Below are positions 1 through 10,350 of a stretch of 64,000 nt of DNA, one piece after another. Both the position numbers and the translations under genes were made by a program. Where the stretch lies: contig JANCRA010000115.1 of NCBI GenBank assembly GCA_024362935.1, positions 889,656-953,655 of the forward strand. The letters run 5' to 3'. This DNA is from Setophaga petechia. Lineage: Eukaryota; Chordata; Aves; Passeriformes; Parulidae. The notes below the pieces were generated by a model. That model was not told the DNA's origin. It ran no database searches and saw nothing but the letters and a program-made list of their open reading frames with translations. Each line of letters opens with the position of its first letter. The stretch's first letter is position 1.

Positions 1-95
1 CTCCCCTCCGTGCTCAGCCAGAGCTAAATCCGGGAGAACAGTTGTTCCAAAGGCTCAAAGAGGGCTCAGGGAATGTGGCTAAAGTGTGTGTGAAA

Positions 96-765
96 TAGGA
101 GCTGGAAATGAAAGGAAAAAAGGGGAAAGAAAAGAGGAAGAAGGGGAAAAAGAAGGGGGGGAAATAGGGGGGAAAGAAGGGAGGAAGAAGGGGGAAAAGA
201 AGGGGGGAAAAGAAGGGGGGAAAAGAAGGGGGAAAGAAGGGAGAAAGAAGGGGGAAAAGAAGGGGAAAATGGGGGAAAAAAGGTGGGGAAAGAACGGGGA
301 AAGAAGGGAAGAAGAGGTGGAAAGAAGGAAGAAAAAATGAGGAAAGAAGGTGGAAAGAGGAGAAAAGGGGAAAGGAGGGAAAAGAAGAAGGAAAGGGGGG
401 AAAGAGAGTGGGAAGAGGGGAAAAGAAGGAAGAAAGAAGGGGGAAAGAGGGAAGAAAGAAGCTGAAAAGGAGGTAGAAAGAGTGGAAAAAAGAGGGGAAA
501 GAAGGGAGGAAAGAAGGAAGAAAGAAGAGAAAAAGAAGTGGGAAGAGGGAGGAAAGAAGGGGGGAAATAAGGGAGAAAAGAGAGGGAAAAGAAGGTGGAA
601 AGAGGGGGAAAGAAGGGAAAAGGAAGAGTGAAAGAATGAAACGGCAGAAAGAAGAGGGGAAGAGGGGGGAAAGAGGAGAAGAAGTGAGGGAAGAACAGTG
701 GGAAGGAAAGGAAAGATAAAGAAAAGAAAGGAAAAAAGAAATAGAAAAGGAAGAAGGAAAGAAAA
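96..765. repeat. Polypurine minisatellite 1 (GGGAAAGAAGG-like)
   Basis: About 670 bp almost purely of A and G on the plus strand, built from imperfect 8-13 base units such as GGGAAAGAAGG. Long reading frames on both strands are only a consequence of the composition (Lys/Glu/Gly-rich one way, Ser/Phe/Leu/Pro-rich the other) and are not genes. It lies left of the transmembrane exon, in the following intron, so the pre-mRNA carries a polypyrimidine tract. It resembles the array at 5470-6150 closely enough to be the same family. Confidence 0.95.
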
Positions 766-779
766 CCACGCCCAAACCC

Positions 780-1116
780 TCTCAGAACCACAACGGACAA
801 GCAGCTTCAATTTAACACCATAAAAGAATATGCAAATGCTTCAAAATACCGAAATTACAAATATGAGAGAGAACGGTTGGTTGAGGTCTGTGCTAATTTG
901 CCGGGGGAGAGGAGGGCTGACTTTAATCTGATTTTCCGGGAAGTCTTCACAAAGCTTCTCAGAGTCATGAAATTTGTCAGTGCTGTTCCACAGACACTTC
1001 AAAAGCTTTTTAGAGCAACCTCTGAGGGCACTCAGAGCTACTCAGGGTTGGTTAAAACCGCGGTGGGAAGGTGCGGGGAGGGCGTGTGGGAGGTGGGATT
1101 GACCAAAGGGCGTTAC
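780..1116. other. Intronic sequence after the transmembrane exon, with a short LTR fragment
   Basis: Positions about 790-855 match the segment at about 10800-10850 and 11180-11230 (shared motif AGCAGCTTCAATTTAAC), so this is a short piece of the LTR-related repeat seen there. The remainder to 1116 looks unique. No continuation of the cytoplasmic tail (expected to begin with acidic and Ala/Pro residues) could be read on the minus strand. The tail exon therefore probably lies left of the window. Confidence 0.5.
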
Positions 1117-1258
1117 CTGATTTCATTGGGCGCCTCCTCCTCCTCGTACCTCTTCTTTTCTTTCCTCCTGATGGTCAGCCTGACCACCAGGAACAGGAGG
1201 GAGAGCCCCAGCACCACTCCACACACGGCTCCGGCGATCATGCTGATGTTTTGTGCAT
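1117..1258 (-). CDS. CLMP: CLMP-like, transmembrane exon
   Basis: This 142-bp exon encodes the juxtamembrane stretch (AQNIS), a hydrophobic helix starting MIAGAV and ending LFLVV, and the start of the cytoplasmic tail with a basic stop-transfer (RRKEKKRYEEEE) ending in APNEIR. Known family members share a basic RRK segment, an EEEE run and PNEIR at this place, which is why I call it CLMP rather than CXADR. The acceptor is AG at 1259-1260 and the donor GT at 1115-1116 (GTAACG, fairly weak). It enters in phase 1, completing a His codon with the last base of the exon at 5239, and leaves in phase 2. The Asn-Ile-Ser sequon touches the membrane and is probably unused. The exon is incomplete as a gene piece, since the tail exon is outside the window. 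Confidence 0.9.
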
Positions 1259-1497
1259 CTGTTGTCCAAAAAAACCAAATTTATCGGTGAGCCCTTGGTG
1301 GTGTGGGGAGTTTTTAGTCCGTGCTACAAGTCCCGGCATTGGGTAGAACTCAGGACAGCACGCTGGAGTTTATTTTTGAGGTGTGTCTCCACACAGAAGT
1401 TGAACCAGTTTATCTCCAGCTAAGCTGGAGTGAAGCTGTCGCCTCTGCAAAGGTGAAACCATCAGGGCTGTGCCTTCAGCTGCGGGGCAGAGTTGGA
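1259..1497. other. Intron 5, left-hand unique segment
   Basis: Intronic DNA directly upstream of the transmembrane exon on the transcribed strand. The acceptor-side tract is poor in pyrimidines compared with the other exons. No other element recognised. Confidence 0.5.
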
Positions 1498-2690
1498 ATA
1501 AGGACGGAAAATCTCCTTTTAGGAGTGTAAAAGTACAGAAAATACAAAGACAGGGCAGCCCCTCTGTGAAACACAGCACCAGGTGGCACCCAAGGCAGAA
1601 GCGATGGCAGAGGAATGTTCAATCTTTTAGAATTTCCCCATGAGGATTTTTCCCCCTTTCAATTCCCCTTGAATTGCAGCTCTATTCTGAAACTGGAGTT
1701 GGAATAAGGAGGAAAAATCCCCTTCTAAGAGTAAAAATACAGAAAACACAAAGACAGGGCAGTCCCTGTGTGGAACAGCACCAGGCAGCACCCAAGGCAG
1801 AGGAATCTTTAATCTGTTAATGTTTCCCCATGAGGATTTTTCCCCCTTTCAACTCCCCCTGAATGATTGCAGCCCTATTCTGAAACTGGATGTGAAATAA
1901 GGAAGAAAAATCGCCTTTTAAGAGTGTAAAAATACAGAAAATACAAAGACAGGGCAGCCCCTGTGTGGAACAGCACCAGGCAGCACCCAAGGCAGAGGAA
2001 TGTTTAATCTCTTAGTGTTTCCCCATGAGGATTTTGTTCCCCCCTTCAACTCTCCTTTAATGATTACAACCCTATCTTGAAATTGGAGTTGGAATAAGGA
2101 GGGAAAATCCCCTTTTAAGAGTGTAAAAGTACAGAAAACACAAAGACAGGGCAGCCCCGTGTGGAGCACAGCACCAGGCAGCACCCAAGGCAGAGGTGAT
2201 GGCAGAGGAATGTTTTATCTCTTAATGTTTCCCCATGAGGATTTTGTTCCCCCCTTCAACTCCCTTGAATGATTGCAGCCCTATTCTGAAACTGGATGTG
2301 AAATAAGGAAGAAAAATCCCCTTTTAAGAGTGTAAAAATACAGAAAACACAAAGACAGGGCAGCCCCTGTGTGGAGCACAGCACCAGGCAGCACCCAAGG
2401 CAGAGGAATGTTTAATCTCTTAGAATTTCCCCATGAGGATTTTGTTCCCCCCTTCAACTCCCTTGAATGATTGCAGCCCTATTCTGAAACTGGATGTGAA
2501 ATAAGGAAGAAAAATCCCCTTTTAAGAGTGTAAAAATACAGAAAACACAAAGACAGGGCAGCCCCCGTGTGGAGCACAGCACCAGGCAGCACCCAAGGCA
2601 GAGGAATGTTTAATCTCTTAGAACTTCCCCATGAGGATTTTGTTCCCCTTCAACTCCCTCGAATGATTACAACCCTAATCTGAAATTAAT
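1498..2690. repeat. Tandem array, unit about 200 bp, 6 copies
   Basis: The marker GACAGGGCAG recurs at about 1549, 1753, 1948, 2145, 2354 and 2552, giving a period of 195-209 bp. Each unit contains AATACAGAAAACACAAAGAC, a block reading CCCCATGAGGATTTT, and a TTCAACTCCC-like block. Copies 3-6 are most alike. It lies in intron 5 of the CLMP-like gene. No coding capacity is evident. Confidence 0.93.
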
Positions 2691-3314
2691 TATTCAAATG
2701 TGGAGGAAAAGTGACCTGACTGAGGCAGACAAAGCAGGACAGGGAACCATCCTGGGCAGGGCATTTTCATCCAAACCAGCCGAGTAATGAGAGAACATTT
2801 CCCATGGGTGATGGGCCCTTTGCTGATGGTTCTTGACAACCTTTTTGGATAAAAGTGGTCAGGCTGGGCTCGGCTGAAAGGTGTTTCCTTAAGCTCAGTC
2901 CCTCAGGAGGGTTTAGCAAAGCCAAGTGAGGTTTTAAACCAGTTCAGTTCAATTGCCAGAAAAGCTGCCTGGACGCTTTTACTTCACATGCCTGAGGCAA
3001 ACCGGTTTTCCCGATTCCATATTCCGGTTATTTCAGGCTTGGCTGGGCAGAAAAATCCCGAAGCTGTGGAATCTGCAGGAGGAGACTTTGTTAGGAGCCT
3101 TATCACAGCAGGTCCAGCTTGGGGAGCTGCTAAACTCCATTGTTTGGCTTGGGGTGATAAACTCCACCCTTTTCCTGGTATGCAGATCCAAAGGACGCCC
3201 TGGTGGGGCTCCTCAGGCGATTTTGACCTCTGCTGTTCAGGACACAAATATCTAAACCTGATTAAATTATGTTAAATTATGTCAAAAGTTACTTGATATC
3301 CTGCAAATTGTCCT
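2691..3314. other. Intron 5, unique spacer
   Basis: About 620 bp without a recognisable repeat. Short open frames of 87-100 codons on both strands overlap one another, have no family resemblance and are treated as chance. Nothing else seen. Confidence 0.5.
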
Positions 3315-5175
3315 GCATTTAGTTCCTCATTTTGGGACCCCTGCCCATGAAAGGGACCACCGACCCATTTCAAGGAACAAACTACACATGCTTAATGGCA
3401 TTTGAACTAATTACCATGCTTAATGGCTCTTGAACTAATTACCATACGGAGCAGGGATGGGATGGATAAAAGTTATGAATATTTGTACTTTGGATATTCA
3501 ATACTTGTACAGATAAAAGGGCTCTGTAATCACCTGTAAATTGTGGTGTGTATTTGGGAGCTATCCCACAATAAACACACACTTTCTAACTTCAAACTTT
3601 TAGTTAGAGAGTTTTTGGATATTGGTACTGGATCAATATCCCTACTGAGAATGGGATGTACCAAAGTTATGAATATTTGTACTTTGGATATTCAATACTT
3701 GTATGGATAAAAGGACTCTGTAATCACCTGTAAACTGTGGTGTGTATTTGGGAGCTATCCCACAATAAACACACACTTTCTAACTCTAAATTTTTAGAGA
3801 GTTTTTGGATATTGGTACTGGATCAATATCCATATTGACAATGGGATGTACCAAAGTTATGAATATTTGTACTTTGGGTATTCAATACTTGTATAGATAA
3901 AATGACTCTGTAATCACCTGTAAATTGCAGTGTGTATTTGGGAGCTATCCCACAATAAACACACACTTTCTAATTTTAAACTGTTAGAGAGTTTTTGGAT
4001 ATTTGTACTAGATCAATATCCATACTGGGAATGGGATGTACCAAAGTTATGAATATTTGTACTTTGGATATTCAATACTTGTACAGATAAAAGGGCTCTG
4101 TAATCACCTGTAAATTGCAGTGTGTATTTGGGAGCTATCCCACAATAAACACACACTTTCTAACTCTAAATTTTTAGAGAGTTTTTGGATATTGGTACTA
4201 GATCAATGTCCATATTGGGAATGGGATGTACCAAAGTGATGAACATGTATTTGTATTTTGGGTATTCAATAATTGTATTGAATTGATACCTATGGATATA
4301 AAAAGCCACAGAGTTTGGAAATCAAAATCCATAGCTCAAAATCCATATTGGGAATGGGATGTACCAAAGTTATGCACATGTATTTGTATTTTGGGTATTC
4401 AATACTTGTATGGATAAATTCCATACTAGTATAGATAAAAGGGCTCTGTAATCCCTGTAAATTGCAGTGTGTATTTGGGAGCTATCCCACAATAAACACA
4501 CACTTTGTAACTTTAAATTTTTAGTTAGAGAGTTTTTGGATATTGGTACTAGATCAATATCCACATTGGGAATGGGATGTACCAAAGTTATGAATATTTG
4601 TACTTTGGATATTCAATACTTGTATGGAAAAAAGGGCTCTGTAATCACCTGTAAACTGTGGTGTGTATTTGGGAGCTATCCCCCAATAAACACACACTTT
4701 CTAACTCTAAACTGTTCGAGAGTTTTTGTCACAATCGGTACTAGATCAATATCCATATTGGGAATGGGATGTACCAAAGTTATGAACATGCATTTGTATT
4801 TTGGATATTCAATACTTGTATAGATGAAAGGGCTCTGTAATCACCTGTAAATTGCAGTGTGTATTTGGGAGCTATCCCACAATAAACACACACTTTGTAA
4901 CTTGAAACTTTTAGTTGGAGAGTTTTTGGATATTGGTACTGGATCAATATCCATATTGGGAATGGAATTTACCAAAGTCATGAATATGTATTTCTACTTT
5001 GGACATTCAGTACTTGTATAGATGAAAGGGCTCTGTAATCACCTGTAAATTGCGGTGTGTATTTGGGAGCTATCCCACAATAAACACACACTTTGTAATT
5101 TTAAACTGTTGGAGAGTTTTTGTCCGTCACAGTTGGATATGGGTGCTAGATCAATATCCATATTTTGAATAAATC
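3315..5175 (+). mobile_element. LTR family B with internal array of ~190-bp units
   Basis: The element begins with TTCCTCATTTTGGGACCCC and a segment reading CCCATTTCAAGGAACAAAC, then expands into a ~190-bp unit and ends GAATAAATC. The same ends, inverted, bound the element at 20125-20815. Each unit has TGTATTTGGGAGCTATCCCA followed by CAATAAACACACAC, a poly(A)-signal motif. That motif occurs eight times here (about 3571, 3763, 3952, 4142, 4490, 4685, 4880, 5079). The unit near 4216-4420 is rearranged and lacks it. I infer an ERV LTR whose internal part was tandemly amplified. No coding region is present. The plus orientation is antisense to the CLMP-like gene. Confidence 0.75.
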
Positions 5176-5238
5176 CCTCCCGTGTGTGCTTTGCGGCCAT
5201 CAGGTGTCCGTGGGGGATGTCCCTGCCCAGGTACTTAC

Positions 5239-5361
5239 GCTGCACTGTCACCTGCAGCGCGCAGCTCTCCTGCCCCGCCTCGTTGGTGGCCACGCACTGG
5301 TACAGCCCCGTGCTCATCTGGGTCAGGTTCTTGAGCAGAACCTGCCCGGGGTTCGAGATGT
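5239..5361 (-). CDS. CLMP: CLMP-like, second half of the C2-type Ig domain
   Basis: This 123-bp exon encodes a segment running from ISNPGQVLLKNLT through GLYQC to ESCALQVTVQ. The GLYQC cysteine is the second intradomain cysteine of the membrane-proximal Ig domain. The ESC cysteine is placed to pair with the KPKC cysteine of the preceding exon, the extra disulfide known in the CTX family. Sequons are Asn-Ile-Ser across the 4/5 junction and Asn-Leu-Thr. The acceptor is AG at 5362-5363 after a pyrimidine-rich tract and the donor is GTAAGT at 5233-5238. Phase is 1 in and 1 out. The minus-strand length of 2 + 40 codons + 1 fits both neighbours exactly. Confidence 0.92.
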
Positions 5362-5469
5362 CTGCGAGGGGAAAACACCACCGGGGTTAGTGAAATGGAG
5401 GGAGGAACTTCAGATGTGGGTAGGGCAGAGAGGGGCAAATTGATCTGTGGGGTGAAATCAGCTCCAAAA

Positions 5470-6150
5470 CAATGCCCAGGGGGAAGGAAAGAAGAAAGGA
5501 GGGGGAAGAAGGAGGAAGGAAGAAAGAAGGGAGAAAAAAGGGAGAAAGGAGGGGGGAAGAAGGGAGAAATAAGGAAAGAGGATAGAAGAAAGAAAGGAGA
5601 AAGAAGGGGGGAAAGAAGGAAGAAAAAAGAAAGAAGGGAGAAAGAAGGAGAAAAGAAGGAAGAAAGAAGGGGGAAAGAAGGAAGGAAAGAAGGGGGAAAG
5701 GAGGAAGGAAAGAAGGGAGGAAAGAAGGAGAAAAGAAGGAAGAAAGGGAGGAAAGAGGGAGAAAACAAGGGAGGAAAGAAGGGAGAAAGAAGGGAGGAAA
5801 GAAAGGGGAAAAGAAGGGAGAAATAAAGAAGGGAGAAATAAGGGGGAAAGAAGGGAGAAAGAAGGAGAAAGGAATGAAGAAAGAAGAGGGAAAGAAGGAA
5901 GGAAAGAAGGGAGGAAGGAAGGGGAAAAGAAGGAAGAAAGAGAGGAGAAAGAAGGGAGGAAAGAGTGAGAAAACAAGGGAGGAAAGAAGGGAGAAAGAAG
6001 GGATGAAATAAGGGGAAAAGAAGGGAGAAAGAAAGGAGAAAGAAGAGAGAAAGAAAAGGCAAATAAGGGACAAAGAAGGGAGGAAAGAAAGGGAAAAAAG
6101 GAGGAAAGAAAGGGGGAAAAAGGGAGAAAAAAGGGAGAAAGAAGGGGAAA
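5470..6150. repeat. Polypurine minisatellite 2 filling intron 4
   Basis: About 680 bp of almost pure A/G on plus, with imperfect GGGAAAGAAGG / GGAGGAAAGAAGG units. It occupies three quarters of the 910-bp intron between the two C2-domain exons, so the transcript reads as CU-rich there. In the frame of the upstream exon the whole intron is free of stop codons on the transcribed strand. Confidence 0.95.
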
Positions 6151-6271
6151 CGGTGGAGCAGCCCCCAGGCGCAGCCGCAGGGGTGGGAGGGGTGTTGGAG
6201 CAGTGCTGGAGCAGTGTCGGAGCATCCTCCCCGTGATCCCGGCGCTCGAGGGAAGCGCAGCCCCGACTCAC

Positions 6272-6439
6272 TGACTCTGGAGCTGGGCGGGAGCGGCTCG
6301 GCTCTCTCGTCCTCCTCGCTGAGGCGCTGCCAGCGGTAGGAGATGGGGGCAGTGCCCGAGGCGGAGCGGCACTGCAGGGACAGCTCCTTCCCCTCCAGCA
6401 GCTCCCCCTCCAGCCAGCACTTGGGCTTGGAGGGCTTCT
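6272..6439 (-). CDS. CLMP: CLMP-like, V-C2 linker and first half of the C2 domain
   Basis: This 168-bp exon encodes EKPSKPKC, then LEGELLEGKELSLQC, SGTAPISYRWQRLSEEDE and ends PPSSRV. It shows the first cysteine of the C2 fold (LQC), the core tryptophan (RWQR) and the extra KPKC cysteine near the linker. KPSKPKC, EGEL and SGT are strong CLMP signatures. The Glu codon is split with the upstream exon (G + AG). The acceptor is AG at 6440-6441 and the donor is GTGAGT at 6266-6271. Phase is 1 in and 1 out. Both flanks are GC-rich, unlike the polypurine array immediately downstream. Confidence 0.92.
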
Positions 6440-6615
6440 CTGCAAGGAGAACACAGGGCACGGCATCACAGCACAGTTTGCTCGCTGGAAACTTTTCATT
6501 TGGCATTTAAACAGCTTCCAAGAGCTGCCTTCCCTGGAATGCATGATGGAATCACACCAGTGATGGGTTTTAGGGGACTAAAACTCCTTTTTCCATTTTC
6601 CTCTCTTCTCTTTCA

Positions 6616-7005
6616 TTTTTGTCCTTTCCTTTCCTTTCCTTTCCTTTCCTTTCCTTTCCTTTCCTTTCCTTTCCTTTCCTTTCCTTTCCTTTCCTTTCCT
6701 TTCCTTTCCTTTCCTTTCCTTTCCTTTCCTTTCCTTTCCTTTCCTTTCCTTCCCTTCCCTTCCCTTCCCTTCCCTTCCCTTCCCTTCCCTTCCCTTCCCT
6801 TCCCTTCCCTTCCCTTCCCTTCCCTTCCCTTCCCTTCCCTTCCCTTCCCTTCCCTTCCCTTCCCTTCCCTTCCCTTCCCTTCCCTTCCCTTCCCTTCCCT
6901 TCCCTTCCCTTCCTTTCTCTTCCCCCTTTTTTCCTTTCCCCTTTTTTCTTTCCCCTTTTTCCTTACCCCTTTTTCCTTTCCCCTTTTTTCCTTTCCCCTT
7001 TTTCT
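6616..7005. repeat. Compound pentanucleotide microsatellite (TTTCC)n then (TTCCC)n
   Basis: About 125 bp of nearly perfect TTTCC repeats (6625-6750) switch abruptly to about 160 bp of TTCCC repeats (6750-6912), followed by degenerate CCCCTTTTTTCCTTT units to about 7000. It lies in intron 3 of the CLMP-like gene. The transcribed strand is purine-rich here, the opposite of the arrays at 96-765 and 5470-6150. Confidence 0.97.
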
Positions 7006-7495
7006 CCTCTAGGGCACACAGCAGAAGGTTTTTAGGGCTTTAGCAGCCACCCCACACTGGAGCTGCCTGGCTCAGCCACAGCAGTGACATTCTCACACTG
7101 TTTGCCTTGTGGTCCCTTGCAGCTCTATCACCCCATTCCTCTTCCAGGCACAATTTCCAGAACATCCTTCCCTCCCTTCCCTTCTCCAGTTCTCCCCTCT
7201 GCCCTGACAGGCTGCAGGATCCTTCCAGGGGATCGCAGAGAGTGTGAAAAGCAATAAACAGAAATCAGGGAGGGAAATGCCACCCCCATGTGTCACCCCA
7301 CGGGCTGGGACATGCAGTGCCAGTGCCCAGCAGGAGGGTGGCCAGCTGAGATGGATATCAGCCTGCCCTGGTGATGGGATCACAGCCAGCCCTTGGAAAG
7401 AATGGCTTTGCATGTTTGTGCCTGTTTGGGGACTCACTGGCTGCCAGGAAGTGGAGAGGTGAGCAGAGGAACAACTTTGGCAAATGACAGGTCTG
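7006..7495. other. Intron 3, unique spacer
   Basis: About 490 bp with no recognised repeat. Overlapping short open frames on both strands (about 7093-7462) show no domain and are not called as genes. Confidence 0.5.
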
Positions 7496-9012
7496 GAATC
7501 ACTGAGTAGAAACCTACTAGAGATGTAATCAGATGAACCTTGGTATTTTCATGGTGCAGCCATTGTGTATGAGATGGTCCTTATGGATTTGGTTTAGGGT
7601 TCAGTACTATCACACCAACCTCAGGCCAGCTCTTTAGGCTCTTCCTTTGGCCAAACCCACAAAGATAGATTTAAAGTTGAGCACTAAAACCCAATCTTGA
7701 GGTGTCTATGCTAGGCAGAAACCTACTAGATAATCAGATGAGAACCTTGATAATTTCAATGTGGAGCCATTGTGTATGAGATGATCCTCATGACTTTGAT
7801 TTAGGGTTCAGTACTTAGTTCAGTGCTATCACACCAGTCTAACACCAGTTCTTTAGGCTCTTCCTGTGACCAAAAAATGCACAGGCAGATATAAAGCTGA
7901 GCATTAAAACCCAGTCTTGAGCTGTCTTTGTGCTAGGCAGAAACCTACTAGAGACATGATCAGATGGGAACCTTGGTATTTTCATGGTGGAGCCATTGTG
8001 CATGAGATGATCCATATGTATTTGTTTTAGGGTTCAGTACTTATCACAGTTCAGTATTATCACACCAACCTCAGGCCAGCTCTTTAGGCTCTTCCTGTGG
8101 CCAAACCCACAAAGATAGATTTAAAGCTGAGCACTAAAACCCAATCTTGAGGTGTCTGTGCTAGGCAGAAACCTACTAGATAATCAGATGAGAACCTTGA
8201 TAATTTCAATGTGGAGCAATTGTGCATGAGATGATCCTTATGACTTTGATTTAGGGTTCAGTACTTAGTTCAGTGCTATCACACCAGTCTAACACCAGTT
8301 CTTTAGGCTCTTCCTGTGACCAAAAAATGCACAGGCAGATATAAAGCTGAGCATTAAAACCCAGTCTTGAGCTGTCTTTGTTCTAGGCAGGAACATACTA
8401 GAGATGTAATCAGATGGGAACCTCGATAATTTCATGGTGGAGCCATTGTGCATGAGATGATCCTATGAATTTTGATTTAGGGTTCAGTACTTAGTTCAGT
8501 GCTATCACACCAACCTCAGACCAGTTCTTTAGGCTCTTCCTGTGGCCAAAACCACAGATTTAAAGCTGAGCACTGAAACCTAATCTTGAGGTGTCTTTGT
8601 GCAAGGCAGAAACCTACTAGAGACATGATCAGATGGGAACCTTGGTATTTTCATGGTGGAGCCATTGTGCATGAGATGATCCATATGTCTTTGTTTTAGG
8701 GTCCAGTACTTATCACAGTTCAGTATTATCACACCAACCTCAGGCCAGCTTTATGACTCTTCCTGTGGCCAAAACCACAAAGGCAGGTTTAAAGTTGGGC
8801 ACTAAAACCTGATCTTGAGGTGTCTGTGCTAGGCAGAAACCTACTAGAGATGTAATCAGAGGGAACCTTGATGGAACCATTGTGCATGAATGATCCTTAT
8901 GAATTTTTTTGAGGGTCCAGTACTTAGTTCAGTACTATCCCATCAACCTCAAACCAATTCTTTAGTCTCTTCCTGTGGCCACAAACATAAACGAAGACAT
9001 CAACTTGGGCAC
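7496..9012. repeat. Tandem array, unit about 220 bp, 7 copies, mixed copy order
   Basis: The marker GAAACCTACTAGA (one copy GAACATACTAGA) recurs at about 7509, 7718, 7940, 8168, 8390, 8609 and 8835. Units contain TTTAGGGTTCAGTACTTA, a CCATTGTGCATGAGATGATC block and CTCTTCCTGTGGCCAAA. Copies 2 and 4 share TAGATAATCAGATGAGAACC, while copies 3 and 6 share GACATGATCAGATGGGAACC. This points to duplication of multi-unit blocks. It lies in intron 3 and ends about 120 bp from the V-domain exon. Confidence 0.93.
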
Positions 9013-9132
9013 TGCAACCCTATCTTGAGATATCTTTGTGTGTTTCTACCCTGTTGAAACCAATCTCTCCCCAGGAAGTGACTCTGGATTTCTTTTTTTT
9101 TCCCTTTTGGGAGAAGAAGGAGCTGTCCTTAC

Positions 9133-9334
9133 CCACAACCTTGAGGGTGATGCGAGCCCACTCGTACTGGCCGGCGTTCTTGACCTTGCAGATGTATTTC
9201 CCTGCGTCGCTGGACTGCAGGGAGATGATTTGCAGGGATGCATCTCCAGCAAGGAAGTTGGAGGTGAAGGAGACACGGCCCTTCTGCTCCTCGTTCAGGT
9301 CATCATAAACACGGCCCCCGGAGTAGGTGATCAC
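9133..9334 (-). CDS. CLMP: CLMP-like, second half of the V-type Ig domain
   Basis: This 202-bp exon (67 codons + 1 base) encodes VITYSGGRVYDDL, EEQKGRVSFTSNFLAGDASL, then SSDAGKYICKVKNAGQYEW and ends LKVV. It carries the DxGxYxC motif with the second V-domain cysteine, and the NFLAGDASLQI block typical of CLMP. The V-type domain is the one that makes homophilic contacts in this family. The acceptor is AG at 9335-9336 after CTGCTCC and the donor is GTAAGG at 9127-9132. It enters in phase 0 and leaves in phase 1. No stops or frameshifts are seen. SGGRVYDD also recalls CXADR, so a CLMP paralogue is the main alternative. Confidence 0.93.
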
Positions 9335-9480
9335 CTGGGAGCAGAGCACACACTGAGCTGTCGTTTGATTTTCATGTGGAACAACAAATCTGAGCATTTC
9401 CAGGAGCTGCACATCCCGTGACTTGTCAGGAATCACACAGGAAGCCTGAGGCAGGGTGGGGAAGCAAACCTGGGGTTTTA

Positions 9481-10350
9481 CCCTGAGAACGATGCAAAAA
9501 GTGCATTTATTTCTGCTGGGGGTTTATATTGGGCTCTGTACAAGTGTGAAAACAGGCATCAGTTTGTGCCACAACACGTCAAAGCAGTCTGGAGGTTTGG
9601 CTGTGCTGGTTTAAGGCCCTGCAGACCTCATGTTTATCAGGGCTGAACTACTGTGTGTTGTACTGAAACTAAAGATTCAAACACTGGGCCTGCAAAAGCC
9701 AAGGTTATTTTGAAAGCCTGAAGGGCACTTCTGAACCTGATCTAACAAAGACTGACTATATTTTAAAAAAAATCCCTTGTAACCCAACCTGATCCATGTT
9801 AGATATCAAATAACTTTTCCACATTCTCAATCTCCCTAAATCAGCTGTGTTTCCCAAACCCTGCTCTCCTCATCAGAACAACCTGCAGAGATCCTCACAG
9901 CAGTGCTGGCAGATGCAGGCCTGGTGGCGTGGGGGCAGCAATAAAGTGATTTTCTGAGCAAACCCACTGCCTTCTACCCCGAAAACGGTTCAAAAAGTGC
10001 ATTTATTTCTGCTGGAGGTTTATATTGGGCTCTGTACAAGTGTGAAAACAGGCATCAGTTTGTGCCACAACACATCAAAGCAGTCTGGAGGTTTGGCTGT
10101 GCTGGTTTAAGGCCCTGCAGACCTCATGTTTATCAGGACTCAACCACTGTGTGTTGTACTGAAACCAAGGATTCAAACACTGGGCCTGCTACTTTTCCAC
10201 ATTATAAATCTCTCTAAATCAGCTGTGTTTCCCAAACCCTGCTCTCCTCATCAGAACAACCTGCAGAGATCCTCACAGCAGTGCTGGCAGATGCAGGCCT
10301 GGTGGCGTGGGGGCAGCAATAAAGTGATTTTCTGAGCAAACCCACCGCCT
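9481..10350. repeat. Tandem duplication reaching into the 3' end of exon 2
   Basis: Copy A (about 9481-9977) and copy B (about 9978-10350) share AAAAAGTGCATTTATTTCTG, TATATTGGGCTCTGTACAAG and AGCAATAAAGTGATTTTCTG. Copy B lacks about 130 bp present in A (roughly 9680-9815). The right end of each copy contains the exon 2 donor region (CCCAC[T/C]GCCTTCT on plus). Copy A therefore keeps a second GTGGGT at 9962-9967 on the minus strand, 378 nt downstream of the real donor. Confidence 0.9.

Noticed and set aside
14..810. Open frames of about 240-250 codons on minus (Ser/Phe/Leu/Pro-rich) over the polypurine array
   Set aside because: The frames are open in all three phases of that strand because the composition excludes stops. 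There is no domain, and they lie in an intron.
877..1290. 137-codon frame on plus
   Set aside because: It runs antisense through the transmembrane exon and its intron, and is a shadow of the real exon.
5235..6506. 423-codon continuous frame on minus read as a single-exon gene
   Set aside because: It is exon 4, the stop-free intron and exon 5 in the wrong frame. The splice sites and the CLMP match show the proper structure.
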